Source: Glossina fuscipes
Taxonomy: Eukaryota; Arthropoda; Insecta; Diptera; Glossinidae
NCBI RefSeq assembly: GCF_014805625.2
Contig: NW_023998452.1
Coordinates: forward strand, 2,243,044 to 2,307,043
Direction of reading: 5' to 3'
Length of the DNA: 64,000 nucleotides
Shown here piece after piece: positions 38,338-47,610 of this stretch (position 1 is its first letter; every line of letters starts with the position of its first letter). The translations under genes and the position numbers were made by a program. The notes below the pieces were generated by a model. It was not told where the DNA came from and searched no databases. It saw nothing but the letters and a program-made list of their open reading frames with translations.

Positions 38338-41300
38338 TATCATTTCGTGGTTAATAGCAGTTAAATTATATTAAAATACTTTTCAATTAAAGCAAACAAA
38401 TTTTTTCGCTTTTTTATAAATGCGATGAGTAATAAAGGGAAAAATCGAATAAATGGTCAGTGACAAGTGACCGAACTAATACAAAATTTATATCTAGGCT
38501 TTTGGATCTAAATGTGATTTCTTTTTGTGTTTGGCGAGCGTTTTGTTTTTTTTTTTTTTCTTTCATTTATTATTTATATATTGAAATTTGTTGTACCTTA
38601 GTTACCGATTGATGATGACAATGTGAAAATGTTCAGCTGCTCTCTTGCAGTTTAACGCTATTTTTACGATAAACATAAAAAATAGTGAAATATTTCGCTT
38701 TCTCTTATTTTTAAACGGACAACGAACAGCAATTTGTTGCGTGCGCGCCGTTAATGCGTGCATGGATACGGTACAAATTTAAACAATTGCTTCATCACTA
38801 TGATTAAGATGAAGTGTTTAAATGTGTTGTTGTTAATTATATGCAATCAACAGGTTATTCTTAATGTAACGCTTCAACATATATTTCACTTGCGTTTCCC
38901 GTCATTGCTTGCAACTTGAAGACAAATTATTTTAAATGACATCTGCGCTTGCAGATCAATTTTTTGCCTTCAGAAAGTTTGCTATTTTTATAGATAAACA
39001 GTCGGATATTGAATCGATAGACTTTATAGAGAGTGAGGGGCAGCTACTAAGCTACTGTAAACCATTCTTGACGAGTGTTAAACGCAGACAAACCCTAGAA
39101 AGGAAAGTAAACGTTTGCCAGTAACGAAAAAACTTTGCTCTTCCATTAAGATAAACAGGCTTTTGTTGATAGCTCCTTTTAAGCCTTTCTGTGAGAGTAT
39201 GAGAGCAGTTTAAAAACTCTCTCCACAACTACATGTTTAAAGATAATCTTTCCTATATAGCGTACGGTGCACTTTAGCCTATCGTTTACCAATCAATTTC
39301 GATATTTCAATTCTCTATAATTATTCATTTTAAATTTAACTATCATCCGCCTGAACGGATGACTAACAAGTCAGTGGTCGTAGTCGTGGGTTCGAATCTC
39401 AAGTGAGGTAGAGTTTTCAATAAAGCCGTTGGCCTTAGATGGTAGTAGACCTTTAAGACTTTACTCTTGCAATTTATTTCTCTGCCTACACTAATTATAA
39501 TAATAATAAATTTAACTGTGACACAATAACAGCTGGGGCACCTCGAAATGCAAAAGTGACAAATAGGCCTGCCTAAAAAATATAGATCTTCCCCATTAGC
39601 GTGACCAGATTACTGTGAGCATATGTATTATTGTTTGTCTTTAGACCTAGAAGTGGAGCTTGAGCTTGCAACGCCAAAATGATACCAAATGATCGACGTA
39701 CATCCACCAAACAAACAAGCTTGAAATTAGACGCTATGCGTATACACGCTCATGCCCACACTTGCTAAGAAACTTATTATAATCAACTTTAGATTAAAAG
39801 ACAAGCTTTCACTATTTATTTTTATTTATTTTTTTTTTCATCAATGATTTTGATTTTGTTTTGTGCTGCCTCTATGTACTAATGTACTATACGCGCATAC
39901 AACTATGTATCGAATTCTTAGTCGATTTGTACGCATTTCAGCTTCTATTCAATCATATGTCGCCTTTTCTTGAAGCCTTTTGTCTCTCGATTAAGTTGAC
40001 CAGCTAATGCATCCACGAAGCTTTGCGATTAATTAGCGGACATCCATGATTCAGGTTAAGACAAACAAAACTTTTTCCGCGGTTTTCAGTGACATTCCTA
40101 TTAATGTAATTGACCCCAATTGGCCCACGTGGGCCTAAATTAAGTTGGTAAGGTTTCAGCATCAATTTTGAAAAGTTGAAGTTTTTGCTTTTTCTTAAAA
40201 ACACCATAAGGTCTTTTATTGATTATCTTTTATAAATAAATGCTTTCTTCTTGAAAAGTTTATGAACAGAATAGGAATAGAATCAAGGGGCACACCATGT
40301 ATACACATTTTATGGCGACACCGGTGCGAGCTAGTTTTCAAACGAAATCATAAACTTGATAATAAATTATTTTTATAAAATTAGGGGCGGTTGGTTGGTT
40401 ATTTTCGCAGTGAGATAAGTTAAATAACTTTCTCCTTTTGTTTAAAGCTTATTAATCATAGCCTGACATGACATTCATTTATACATTAAATATGAGTCAA
40501 GAAGAGATTTCATTCATAAAAGAAAAGCAAAGGAATCTTTTTTTCAAGTTATGCTTTTAATTACTGCCATAAAAACAAGTGAAGATGTGCTAAACAAGTC
40601 AATTTCTTCAGATCACTAAGAAGAAGAAGAAGAAGGGGAAGAAGAAGAAACTGGTATTAAAAAACATATTAAATGTGGAAAGAAAAGTGAAATTCTAAAG
40701 CGATCAAGCCAAGGTTTATAAAGCCAGCCTCCACTCGACGCTGTCGAAATGATTGTCTTGAAGTAATTACGGCTTAAGACAAATGAAAACAAACCGAAGC
40801 AGTAAGGATATTATAGTAAATACAGTAAATGCAGTAATACAACAGTAATAGAAACATTGGTAAAAATGAAAATATTGCACCGAAGAGCCATAATGATAGA
40901 GATCTGTGTCAAAGCTACTTTGTTTGCAAAAAATCCTTTGTCGGCTTTTATTTTTTTTTTATAAATTTGTCCGCTGCTCTCCAGAAACGTTGCTAATACT
41001 TCAAGAGTCGGTAATTGATTTGGAGACGTTATACAATTTTTTATATTTTCTTCGGAAGTATTTTTATTTATTAATTTAATAAATGTAAAAAAAAAAAAGA
41101 CTTGAAATTATCGTTCAAGTTACAATACAATACCGCACGCATAATTTGTGTATGTGTGTACATAGTTATATGTATATGTGAATATGTGTCGGAAATTTAG
41201 CAAAGGTTTACAGGATATGTTTCAGATGGCTTTTCAACGTGGAAAACTATACCGATGTCATCTATGTCTCGCTAGAGTGACGCCAAAAAAAATTTTTTTT

Positions 41301-44300
41301 TTTTGCTTTTCCTTTTACCAGAAGAAAAAAAAAAGCAACAACCGAATACAACTAGAACCAAAGTTATGATTTTTTTGGTGACATCTCTTAAAAATAGTCA
41401 CCCACACACAGACAGAATATCCCAATACAGGACAAAAGGGGTGATGATGATGATGACGATGATGGTGAAGCTCAGACAAGCTCTTCGCAATGTATATGTG
41501 TGTGTGCATGTGTGCCCAGCCATGGAAATGTTATTGTTAGTATATATGAATGTGCGAATGGGGAAAGACAAACAAATAGATAGACAGACGGACAGACGGA
41601 CAGACAGACAAACTGAAAGATAGACGGACTGATAGTTACTAAATATAAACCTTCAACAATTTTCTTGGTTTTTTTCTTCCTTTTAATTTTTTTTTTTTTT
41701 GTTTTGTGCGTGCATGTGAATGTGAAAGTAACACACGGTGATAAATGGCGCCAATGTGGCGAAATAGAAGCTCGTCATCAACCCGTAAACCGTTAAAAAG
41801 TTTACTAACCTAAAAAAATAAAGGTTTTATTTCAACGTTATTCTCTGCAAGCTTTAAGCTAATGTACGTAGGCAAGGTGGTTTAGGTATCGCCTCAGAAC
41901 GCGCGGTCGGTGTATCGTTTTTTAAACGTTTCTTCCCACTACTACTGCTGCTACAGCTACTGCTATTACTACTCGTATGAAATTCCGCACATTTATTATT
42001 GGGTGTTATAAAATATGAATTGACAGCTTAAGTGATGACGTTTTTGTTTTTGTTTTTTTTTTTTTCGATATACATGCGGCTGCTGATGTTGCGTCTTATT
42101 TACGAGGCATCAGCAGGCAGCGTCTTCTGAGCAATGCTGCCGGCAGCAACATCCAATTAGTAATGCAGAGAAAAAGCGAAATTCTGAATGAACTGAAACT
42201 ATAAAACTGTCGTCAGACAATTGAATGGCATTTAAGACACAAGAACGATTCCAGTGCGGAAGTCTTCGCGTATTGTTGGTATATATTACACTATATTACA
42301 TACATACATACATACATATATACGTACAATATACTTGTGCTATTTGTTGTTTGAATTTGTTTTTTGGAGCATTATTACATGGGTTTTTCTTATATCACGA
42401 TGGCTGAAATTGTTTGAAGTTGTGCTACATCAGATGCAGCATAGCATAGCATAGCACTGATCGTCTCAGCAAATAACAGTTTCTTTGGTAGATTTTGCAA
42501 ATTTTGCGAAAAATAAAAGAAAAACCGTTTCAAGAAATTGGCATTGTCATCCGTAATAACTGTGCACGCGACGAATGATTTGTGTTTGATTTTTACCATT
42601 GATTTCGCATTTATTACATAGTTTCCATTGTTCAACGCAGTATGGAAGGAAGTCGTTTTCAAATAAGATTTATGACAATTATTATAACAAAACTGATGTG
42701 TGCTGTGTGTATCGACTTGACTCTATATTTTATTTCATTTTCAGAAAACTTATGTAATCACTCAAATCGCATTCGTCTCTTTACAGAATTCAATTAGGCA
42801 CAATCTTTCGCTGCATAATCGATTCATGCGTGTACAAAACGAAGGTACCGGCAAGTCGTCGTGGTGGATGTTAAATCCTGACGCTAAGCCGGGAAAATCG
42901 GTGCGACGACGTGCGGCCTCAATGGAGACCTCAAGATACGAGAAGCGTCGAGGGCGCGCCAAAAAGCGTGTCGAAGCCTTACGTCAAGCCGGCGTGACAG
43001 GTGTTGTACTTAACGATAACACACCATCGCCAAGTAGTAGCGTCAGTGAAGGTCTCGATCAGTTTCCGGAAAGTCCGCTGCATAGGTAAATATTTACTTT
43101 TCGCTTTTGTTCTTTCAATTTTTTAAAAAAAGTTCGCCTTAAATTATACCGTTTTTAGCTAAAGTAGCGCTTGTTTCTCGTTTCTTCCTTGTATATAATG
43201 CTTTACTTAAATTTAGATTTTTTCATTATTGTAAGTAGTACTAAGCATGTCCTAAATATAACACAAACCTTTCTCGTCCGCTTCTCTAAATAAGCATTTT
43301 TCCAACAACAAGAGCCAAAAATCAGTTTTATTTATCTCATTCTAAAGGAAAAAATTCGAGACGTAGTTGTGGCATTTATTTAAAATTTCCTTGACAATTC
43401 AACTGCGAAACTCTTCTATGGAATTACGGAACAATATAAGAAAGATATTCGCGGTTAACAGCTTAACAAGCGTAGGCTTGTGCCAATGTATCAAAATACC
43501 AGGATCGTTTGGGCCGGGATACGTGATTTTTTACATAAGCTCCAAATTTACACAACTTACCTACCGTGGCCAGTCAGTCGGTACTTTTTTTCGTTTACAA
43601 ATTTGTTATGAATGCCTAAATCTTGTTCAGCTTAACGAAAGTTCCGAAGAGAGTTTTAGGTGGATTTAGTTTATTCCCAAGAAATCATTTAAGTAACGAG
43701 TACCGTTAAGTCTTAGGAAAATCCTTTAGGTTGACTAGATATATGAAAAGTTAGTATAAGAATTCCAACACTTTATACACATCTATGATCTTGAAGTCTC
43801 TAGCGTGCACGGCATTGCCATATTACGTTTACTGACAGCATGCTATCAAGAAAATACACGATTCATGTCAAACTATCAGGCTTCCGATGCTATAAATATC
43901 CTCCATATTATTGATTTTTATACCGTATATTAAGTCCAAGAAGGCCTTGGGATAGTCCCACCTACTATTATATCGATAGATTCAGAATCATTTTTAAAAT
44001 CGATTTAAGTTTGTCTGTCCTTCTGTCGGTTTCGTATTATTTAGCCTATAGGCAGCAATTTTTCAAACATTTTCACGAAATTTGTTATATTGAAATCTTT
44101 TGACCCAACGACGAGCGCTATTGAGAATAGTTCGGATCGGAGCGCTCTTACGAGGACAAATTACCGCATAGTGGAGCAGGGTATTTAGTGGTGGGCCGTG
44201 GCCCACAATAGTGTTCTTATTTGTTCTAACTTCCCTAAGATTTGTAATAAATGATAATGCACACTATCTTTCCCCCCTCTAAAACTTGGCTTGGGTGTAG

Positions 44301-47113
44301 TAAATCGGTTAGGAAAGTTTGTTGTCTTCTTTTTATTACTCATTACTCATTACTCATTTTGTCCGCATTCAATAGCATTCAATTAATATTTCTATCATAA
44401 AAATTCAAAGTAGGAAGTTAAAAAAAAAGGGAATTCCAATGTAAGATATATGTTTACAAAAACAAAAAAAAAAAAAATTCTTTAAAGCTTAAAAGTTTTC
44501 AAACAACTACATCCATCCAATACATACTAAGTCGTGCCCGTACCACCTTAAGCATGTTTACCGCAATAAAAGTTTAGCTTTTAATAACATGAAGTAAACT
44601 TAAATATAATACTTATGTAATAAATATAATTATAAGAGGCATCGATTTGTTTTTTAAATATTTTAGTTAATATATTTTCTTCAATTTTTATTTAAAATAC
44701 ATGGAATTTTTTATTTTTATTTGATTTCCTTTTTTTCGTTGTTTATTTTTGTATAATTTGAATGAAAATTAAAATTAGTGGCTATCCCATATCACCTGAC
44801 TTCCGGCAACGTGCCTCGTCGAACGCTAGTTCCTGTGGACGTCTGAGTCCACGACCTGCTCTTGTAGGTTTGGAACTGGATTGGAACTTCTCACCCGATT
44901 ATCAAAACGCTCCAATAAATTCAGCTCAGTCGACAACATTGGACCAGTTGGCCGGTTCAATAGCGGAAGAATTAAAATTACAAAAGGATATGATGCAACA
45001 AGGGTCAGTCATTTATAATTTAACTTTTTCTTACTTTTTTGTTATTTTTTTCGTTCCTTTTGAAAAATTATGAAAACATTTATTAGTCGTTGAAAGCATG
45101 AAAGCAAATGCAAACACTATAAAGAATAATTCATTGCATGCCGATCGTAGGGAATATTAAAACGGATTTTCGAAGGAGAAAATCGTTTCAATGAAAAGTC
45201 ATTTTAAAGTTTACAAAATCTTATGAACAGATAAATAAATTCAATTTAATTTTACTTCTCTTTGAAACCAAACGATCATATGGTTGGCACAGGTTTAGTG
45301 CCGCGTCAAGTATTGCTTCTCAACCGCCACCGCCACCTTATCCTTCCAATCAGCAAGCCTATAATATTAATGGACCCATTTCGCAAGGTTACAATAGTCT
45401 GCAGATCCAACAGTGTATGCTGCATCGTTCACTGACCTGCACCTGCTTACACAATAGTCGTGACGTAAGTGAAAAAGGAATAATTTAAACGAATTCTATT
45501 GGAAAATAATTTTTGAGTTTATAATGGTAATGTATTTTAGGGCCTTTCGCCTAATTCTGTTACAACCATGTCGCCTGCCTACCCAAACAGTGAACCCTCT
45601 TCCGACTCACTGAATACTTATAGTGGAGTAGTAATGGATAATAGCTCTATGGTGACGACAGGTACAAATTCTGTGCTACTGATACAACAACAGCAGCAGC
45701 AACGGCAACAACAACAACACCAACACCAAAATCAATCTCTAACCGCAAATCTAGAAGGTATCGATTAAAATGAATGAAGTATTTATGTTTACAGTGAACT
45801 TTTGAAGAAGCCTTTTACTGCTAAGTTTCTTAAGCGCATTAGAAACGGATCAGGCCCATATTAATTTCATTCCAGCTTTTTGTACAAACAAAACGTAGCT
45901 TATAACGCACAATGCGTTTACGGTACGCGCGATCTTATACGATAAGATATATGTTCTATTTCCTTTTTCCTCGGGAGAAGCAAACTTTTTTGCGTCCACT
46001 TACAACAACTTTGGAATATGCAATTTTACGCATTACACAAACAGCTCAGTGCATAGCGAGTGTGCGAGGGAAGCCTTTTATATCAATGAAACGCTTAGTG
46101 CATATCAATCAATTCGCATCAAATATCGGATTTTTCTTTGGGCATATAGAACCAATATATTGATTAAAATTTTTTAATTATTATTAAGTAGTTTGTTTCA
46201 ATTCGAAAGCTAGAATTCAACTAAGAGTAATTGGTTTCTTCCCTCGTTTTCTGCTTGACTTAAGTCGAAGAATTCGTAGAGCATATCGGAAGAGTTGAAA
46301 TTGGAAAGAGTTTATATTGATTGGAAAGGAGTATGTACTCTTTAATCCCGATCACCATTTTATCATAAGTTTCATGTTTAGCTTACTGCAAATAGATGCA
46401 AACTAATGCCATTAACATTACAGACAATAATTGCGCTTCAACTTTGATTGGACAATGCATGGAAGCCCTAAACAATGAGACGCCAATTGTTGAATTTAAT
46501 ATCGACAATTTTCAAGGTGGCCTGGAATGCAACATTGAAGAGGTACGTAGAACTGAATGTTAATTGAAAGATTCTTCCCGTATATGGAAAATTTTGTAAA
46601 ACAATGCAAATTGTATTGATTGACTTTAAAAGGAAACTTTTTGCCCTAAGTCGAAAAGATTGCAATATGAAAGGATTTTAATTAAAAATTACTTGCCCTT
46701 GTTCCGTTTTTTAAAAGTTGATGCAGCATGAAATGAGCATTGACGGCTTGCTCGACATCAATATACCATTGACAGCTGTCAGCAGTAATGCCAGTACCAA
46801 TACTCTTAATAGCAGCAATAATGGGTTAATTGGTTGCGTTAACACAGCCAATAACATAACAGCCGCAGATATGGTAACAGCGCACCAACAGCTCAATCAA
46901 TTGCAAGCGCAATTGCAACAGCAACAGCAGCAGCAACAATCACATAGCCAACAACAATCGCAACAACTACCGCCACTGCTAAATAGTGGCAATAATACCG
47001 CAGCACTTACATCAGGCTTGGAGCTATCGACGCAGTCATCTGGTGCTAATATGAATGCAAGGGTACAATATACACAGTCAAGCGTAGTAACACCACCATC
47101 GTGGGTGCACTAG
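22100..47113 (+). CDS. foxo: FOXO forkhead transcription factor, complete, 8 coding exons
   Basis: Joined exons 22100-22313, 22388-22602, 42787-43085, 44779-45003, 45293-45464, 45541-45757, 46424-46542 and 46718-47113 encode 618 residues; from memory the Drosophila protein is about 613. In this family the protein is a DNA-binding activator that insulin/AKT phosphorylation keeps in the cytoplasm; when unphosphorylated it enters the nucleus and turns on starvation, stress and growth-inhibitory genes. Visible features: AKT/14-3-3 site RARSNT (T42); forkhead domain about 90-182 with recognition-helix residues N144, R147 and H148; basic RRRAAS site (S188); NLS-like KRRGRAKKR (196-204); third AKT site RQRASS (S257); proline- and glutamine-rich linker; polyQ at 424-440 and 554-561; activation motif around [12 protein letters not shown] (492-503); conserved tail ending PPSWVH. 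The ATG at 22100 is chosen because MEGFAHDWP aligns with the fly N-terminus. No frameshift or premature stop is seen. Confidence 0.97.
22314..22387 (+). other. foxo: foxo intron 1 (74 bp, GT-AG)
   Basis: A short intron with donor GTAAGT and acceptor ATCCACAG. Its removal joins G to AT, making an Asp codon at residue 72. Reading through it gives a stop soon after the donor. Confidence 0.93.
22388..22602 (+). CDS. foxo: foxo coding exon 2 (residues 72-143), N-terminal half of forkhead domain
   Basis: Encodes the basic lead-in ([11 protein letters not shown]) and the first helices of the winged-helix domain ([11 protein letters not shown], then [17 protein letters not shown]). It includes the five-residue KGDSN insertion typical of the FOXO class (133-137). 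It ends in phase 0 after K143 at a GTAAGC donor. Confidence 0.96.
22750..25676. other. Giant-intron segment, no gene seen
   Basis: AT-rich intronic DNA with T-rich tracts at 24273-24360 and a perfect GC-rich inverted repeat GAAGGCCGCCTTC at about 25186. A TATAAA (25253) sits 32 nt before the A of a TCAGTG (25283-25288), a weak promoter-like pairing. Confidence 0.5.
25677..26144. mobile_element. mariner-like element remnant, non-autonomous (468 bp)
   Basis: The left end reads GCGTTGTTCGGAAAATCA. The right end, read from the other strand, is GGGTTGTTCGAAAAGTTA: 14 of 18 positions match, as imperfect terminal inverted repeats. Both ends abut a TA dinucleotide (25675-25676 and 26145-26146), the target duplicated by mariner/Tc1 elements. 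The TIR type (TTGGGTTGTTCGGAAAG-like) is typical of insect mariners. The interior has a 128-codon open frame on the - strand whose end (ERWCNCIVF) faintly recalls a mariner transposase C-terminus. The element is far too short for a full transposase of about 345 residues and has no visible DD34D triad. Confidence 0.6.
26145..28110. other. Giant-intron segment, no gene seen
   Basis: Contains TA (26479-26494), CT (27089-27116) and TA (28088-28109) microsatellites and small chance open frames. No conserved coding or RNA feature recognised. Confidence 0.5.
28111..29160 (-). pseudogene. LINE (non-LTR retrotransposon) reverse transcriptase remnant
   Basis: Read on the - strand from about 29120, the sequence gives [20 protein letters not shown], then [20 protein letters not shown] and KSKAVLGI. 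This is the block that follows the catalytic YADD in LINE reverse transcriptases, ending in the conserved LSVN-SKSK motif. After a stop, lower homology continues in changing frames: [31 protein letters not shown]-like sequence, [18 protein letters not shown], then [17 protein letters not shown], resembling the C-terminal part (LPVLLYG, YDHISDY, LWNSLP segments) of such proteins. The YADD site itself is ruined. A run of T at 28111-28119, poly-A on the - strand, may mark the 3' tail. Stops and frameshifts make it inactive. The clade is not certain; jockey/R1-like is plausible. Confidence 0.65.
28739..28811. repeat. 36/37-bp tandem duplication within the LINE remnant
   Basis: Two adjacent units, 28739-28774 and 28775-28811, both starting GCGAGC and sharing GATAGGTAGAGTGC and TTGGCAG. 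In protein terms this duplicates a YLPTALYL segment. Confidence 0.85.
29161..30299. other. Giant-intron segment with TA microsatellite
   Basis: Includes a TA run at 29719-29749 and A-rich sequence. No gene recognised; the 90-codon open frame at 29334-29606 has a random composition. Confidence 0.5.
30300..30725 (-). repeat. tRNA-derived SINE-like elements, two adjacent pieces
   Basis: Piece one (30300-30475) shares the body AGCACTCACTATAGCCAT and, on the - strand, GAGTAGCCGAGTAGACAAAG with the copy at 9030-9215. Piece two (about 30635-30720, - strand) has TGTAGCCGAGCATGC (A-box), then GGTTCAAATCGCAAGTGCGG (B-box), with tRNA-like spacing. Both are degraded. Confidence 0.55.
30726..32397. other. 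Giant-intron segment, no gene seen
   Basis: AT-rich DNA with only small open frames of no recognisable family, such as 31537-31767 on the - strand. I see nothing conserved. Confidence 0.5.
32398..32921 (+). repeat. Dispersed repeat family A, copy 2
   Basis: The left end (TTTTTGTACTCATCATCGC) is preceded by AAATTATATTCGGTTCGAAT, as at the 62880 copy. The right end is GGTGATGGCTATAATT. Interior blocks such as TTTGGACCATTTTCCATATTAACCTGAG match the 62880-63574 copy block by block. Shorter by internal deletion. Confidence 0.7.
32922..37085. other. Giant-intron segment, no gene seen
   Basis: No recognisable exon. It includes poly-A/T tracts, a GACAGACAGACAGAGG block at about 36724 resembling those inside the dispersed repeats, and a possible mariner fragment around 36056-36250. 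Confidence 0.5.
36056..36250 (-). mobile_element. Possible mariner transposase fragment
   Basis: The - strand peptide contains [19 protein letters not shown]. It loosely resembles the mariner segment ahead of the second catalytic Asp, where KDEPRPKK-like sequence precedes RSKIKVML. No TIRs were found, and chance resemblance is quite possible. Confidence 0.25.
37086..37640 (+). repeat. Dispersed repeat family A, copy 3
   Basis: Begins TTTTATACCCATCACTG after ACTGAATC, like the 62880 copy. It contains AACAGACAGATGGACAGACG, GGACATGTTTAGGTGCATTC and TATACTTTATGAGTAATGAG, which match copy 1 in inverse orientation. Similarity fades at about 37640, so the right end appears truncated. Confidence 0.7.
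37641..39344. other. Giant-intron segment rich in homopolymer tracts
   Basis: Holds a 20-bp poly-A (38233-38252), a 32-bp poly-T (38301-38332) and several shorter runs. No gene recognised; the 62-codon frame at 38936-39124 is not a known protein. Confidence 0.6.
38233..38332. repeat. Poly-A then poly-T tracts
   Basis: About 20 A at 38233-38252 and 32 T at 38301-38332, separated by T-rich sequence. Together they could form a hairpin. Confidence 0.9.
39345..39412 (+). repeat. tRNA-like SINE fragment
   Basis: GGTCGTAGTCGTGGGTTCGA followed by ATCTCAAGTGAGG gives a near-perfect B-box (GGTTCGAATC). Upstream CTGAACGGATGACTAAC is only weakly A-box-like. Not a folded tRNA. Confidence 0.45.
40619..40650. 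repeat. GAA trinucleotide tract
   Basis: AAGAAGAAGAAGAAG, one GGGG interruption, then more GAA units. Confidence 0.85.
41578..41632. repeat. GACA/GACG tetranucleotide tract
   Basis: Runs of AGACAGACGGACAGACGG with ATAG variants; degenerate tetranucleotide repeat. Confidence 0.8.
42297..42317. repeat. TACA microsatellite
   Basis: Five perfect TACA units. Confidence 0.85.
42787..43085 (+). CDS. foxo: foxo coding exon 3 (residues 144-242), recognition helix, wing and second AKT site
   Basis: Begins with [13 protein letters not shown], the DNA-recognition helix, then the wing [19 protein letters not shown]. Next come the AKT site RRRAAS (S188) and the basic cluster KRRGRAKKR, which act in the family as nuclear localisation and 14-3-3 control elements. 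It ends CAT-AG before a GTAAAT donor, leaving two bases of Ser243. Confidence 0.96.
43086..44778 (+). other. foxo: foxo intron 3 (1,693 bp)
   Basis: GT-AG intron; the acceptor is AAAATTAG. It contains a dispersed repeat copy (43917-44200). Small open frames inside it, such as 43367-43669, show no recognisable protein and are taken as chance. Confidence 0.9.
43917..44200. repeat. Dispersed repeat, GTCTGTCCGT family, copy 2 (in intron 3)
   Basis: Begins TTTTTATACCGTATATT, contains TAGATTCAGAATCATTTTT and AAGTTTGTCTGTCCTTCTGT, and ends near AGCAGGGTATT. It shares block order with 4960-5310. Confidence 0.5.
44779..45003 (+). CDS. foxo: foxo coding exon 4 (residues 243-318), third AKT site
   Basis: Encodes [20 protein letters not shown], which carries the third AKT consensus R252-x-R254-x-x-S257, followed by a less conserved acidic stretch ([13 protein letters not shown]). 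It begins with the last base of Ser243 and ends with two bases of Gly318 at a GTCAGT donor. Confidence 0.94.
45004..45292 (+). other. foxo: foxo intron 4 (289 bp)
   Basis: Donor GTCAGT and acceptor TTGGCACAG. It joins GG to G, giving the Gly of GFSAAS, which matches Drosophila FOXO. Confidence 0.9.
45293..45464 (+). CDS. foxo: foxo coding exon 5 (residues 318-375), proline-rich linker
   Basis: Encodes [19 protein letters not shown] and the conserved [17 protein letters not shown], which matches the Drosophila LLHRSLNCSCMHNARD region. The glutamine tract present here in Drosophila is much reduced. It ends in phase 0 at a GTAAGT donor. Confidence 0.94.
45465..45540 (+). other. foxo: foxo intron 5 (76 bp)
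   Basis: A short phase-0 GT-AG intron between a GTAAGT donor and a TATTTTAG acceptor. Confidence 0.92.
45541..45757 (+). CDS. foxo: foxo coding exon 6 (residues 376-447), first polyQ tract
   Basis: Encodes [20 protein letters not shown] and the SSDSLNTYS region, almost identical to the fly protein, then an interrupted glutamine/histidine tract (residues 424-440) coded by mixed CAA and CAG. It ends after LEG-coding bases at a GTATCG donor, leaving one base of Asp448. Retaining the intron would give an immediate stop (GIDstop). Confidence 0.94.
45758..46423 (+). other. foxo: foxo intron 6 (666 bp)
   Basis: The donor GTATCG is weaker than its neighbours and the acceptor is ACATTACAG. The resulting [12 protein letters not shown] junction is the one expected for fly FOXO. 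The 83-codon open frame at 45912-46163 resembles nothing I know. Confidence 0.9.
46424..46542 (+). CDS. foxo: foxo coding exon 7 (residues 448-487)
   Basis: Encodes [19 protein letters not shown] and [16 protein letters not shown], conserved with Drosophila. The final IEE starts the C-terminal activation motif completed in exon 8. Donor GTACGT, phase 0. Confidence 0.94.
46543..46717 (+). other. foxo: foxo intron 7 (175 bp)
   Basis: GT-AG intron with donor GTACGT and acceptor TTTTTTAAAAG; it splits the activation motif between E487 and L488. Confidence 0.9.
46718..47113 (+). CDS. foxo: foxo coding exon 8 (residues 488-618) with stop codon
   Basis: Starts with a TTG leucine codon ([17 protein letters not shown]), the motif I equate with vertebrate FOXO conserved region 3. 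A low-complexity Asn/Ser/Gln stretch with polyQ 554-561 follows. The conserved tail [19 protein letters not shown] ends at TAG, 47111-47113. The Asn/Gln-rich part is where this protein differs most from Drosophila. Confidence 0.96.
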   Translation: MMQHEMSIDGLLDINIPLTAVSSNASTNTLNSSNNGLIGCVNTANNITAADMVTAHQQLNQLQAQLQQQQQQQQSHSQQQSQQLPPLLNSGNNTAALTSGLELSTQSSGANMNARVQYTQSSVVTPPSWVH

Positions 47114-47520
47114 TTCGACGGCACCTTACAATACATATAAACTACAGCAACAATACTTAGATTGAAACCTTAATGTTTTCGATTGATCCGCACGTATCCG
47201 CGTATCCGTTTAAATGTGGTAAACTATTTAAAAGAATCATCATTAGCACCTCACAATCGTTATAAAGAAAAAGGTAAGTTAAAATTTCAATAATTTAAGA
47301 TTTTAAGACTATTTTTTATCTTCGAAAAAAAAAGGAACAACATTCTACCACAGTTATGCTTAAATTATGTTGATGGCATAATTTTCAAGATAATAAATTG
47401 TGAATCTGTGACTTTATAGCGTACTATCTTCGCTTTATGTAATGATATAATATGTGGGGTAGTAGCGAGGGTGGGCGGTGGGGGAATTAAGAAAAAACCA
47501 ACTGAAATAAATTAAATATA
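47114..47520 (+). other. foxo: foxo 3' UTR, proximal part
   Basis: Follows the stop directly. Two AATAAA hexamers, at 47392-47397 and 47507-47512, could serve as early polyadenylation signals. Further AATAAA hexamers occur around 49325 and 49845, so a longer 3' UTR is possible. The true end cannot be decided from sequence. Confidence 0.5.
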
Positions 47521-47577
47521 ATTTCCGCGTAATCTTCGAAGAAGTCAGCCACCCCTATTGCTCGCTTACTTGCTTGT

Positions 47578-47610
<33 letters not shown>

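Larger units (their letters stand above)
22603..42786 (+). other. foxo: foxo giant intron 2 (20,184 bp) inside the forkhead domain
   Basis: Donor GTAAGC follows K143 and acceptor TTTACAG precedes N144, so the intron separates the first part of the forkhead fold from the recognition helix. FOXO genes of other animals, including human FOXO1, carry a large intron at the same place. Contents I can recognise: a mariner-like remnant (25677-26144), a LINE reverse transcriptase remnant (about 28111-29160), SINE-like pieces (30300-30725, 39345-39412), two copies of a ~700-bp repeat (32398-32921, 37086-37640), a possible mariner fragment (36056-36250), microsatellites and long poly-T/A tracts. No coding exon is needed here to make an intact protein. 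Confidence 0.92.
39413..42786. other. Giant-intron 3' segment with simple repeats
   Basis: Contains a GAA tract (40619-40650), a GAT tract (about 41442-41466), GACA/GACG repeats (41578-41632) and a TACA tract (42297-42317). No exon is seen before the acceptor at 42786. Confidence 0.55.

Noticed and set aside
45912..46163. 83-codon frame in foxo intron 6 as an alternative exon
   Set aside because: Splicing from exon 6 to exon 7 restores the expected fly FOXO sequence exactly; the frame has no similarity to FOXO.
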